Below, piece by piece: positions 5,522-5,609 of a stretch of 5,609 nt of DNA. Source of the stretch: Candidatus Woesearchaeota archaeon CG10_big_fil_rev_8_21_14_0_10_32_24. GTDB taxonomy: Archaea; Nanobdellota; Nanobdellia; Woesearchaeales; GW2011-AR9. Numbering within the stretch: position 1 is the stretch's first letter; every line of letters begins with the position of its first letter. The position numbers were made by a program, and so were the translations under genes. The notes beneath the pieces were generated by a model. It did not search any database and was not told the origin of the DNA. It saw nothing but the letters and a program-made list of their open reading frames with translations. Location: positions 1-5,609 of the forward strand of contig PCYG01000077.1 of the NCBI GenBank assembly GCA_002763025.1, given 5' to 3'.

Positions 5522-5609
5522 GTTAAATAAATGAATTTCTAAAGCTTTTTATTGAATAATTGGGTCTGATTTAAAGCTCCGTGATAGCATGTCAAAATAG
5601 AAAAGTATA
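5522..5609. other. AT-rich intergenic tail, nothing identified
   Basis: No open frame, repeat or terminator is supported. A short stretch at 5563-5592 resembles a tRNA D-arm but cannot be folded into a tRNA in the bases present. Confidence 0.5.

Noticed and set aside
5563..5592. A tRNA-like D-arm string (AGCTCCGTGATAGCATGTC).
   Set aside because: The D-stem is only three pairs, no anticodon stem closes, and the window ends before a T-arm could appear.

Overview
This AT-rich window most likely comes from an archaeon, probably a small-genome DPANN-type lineage (Woesearchaeota/Pacearchaeota-like). That lineage is inferred, not proven. The evidence is a TATA-like box centred 23 to 28 bases before the start codon of four of the five intact genes (leaderless transcription), mostly without a ribosome binding site. 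A membrane-anchored surface hydrolase rich in N-glycosylation sequons and a small two-helix protein with a WRG...FPNN motif also fit.

Layout. Bases 1-300 are GC-richer, probably non-coding, and carry several mutually exclusive hairpins. They may be part of a structured RNA running off the left edge on the minus strand. Next is a 67-residue two-helix membrane protein (338-541, +). It converges on a 261-residue protein-kinase-like protein (545-1330, -). A 240-base gap (1331-1570) holds a long imperfect inverted repeat. Then comes a 744-residue membrane-anchored alpha/beta hydrolase (1571-3805, -).

The 3806-4507 stretch has no intact gene. It contains a decayed reading frame (3863-4288, +) that starts in a hairpin cluster and is interrupted in frame by a 36-base palindromic segment ending in TGA. 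It also contains a second long inverted repeat with a GC-rich core (4300-4467). The window closes with a convergent pair 17 bases apart: a Nudix hydrolase of the Ap4A-hydrolase type (4508-4918, +) and a C-terminal J-domain protein (4936-5475, -).

The genes look like separate transcription units, each with its own promoter, and no shared pathway is evident. The unusual content is in the gaps. The two long inverted repeats keep one pairing register over 35 to 38 positions, and the palindromic segment splits a reading frame without shifting it. The GC-rich block at 1-300 and the core of the 4300-4467 element share a short motif, and both lie just upstream of a near-symmetric TATA box.
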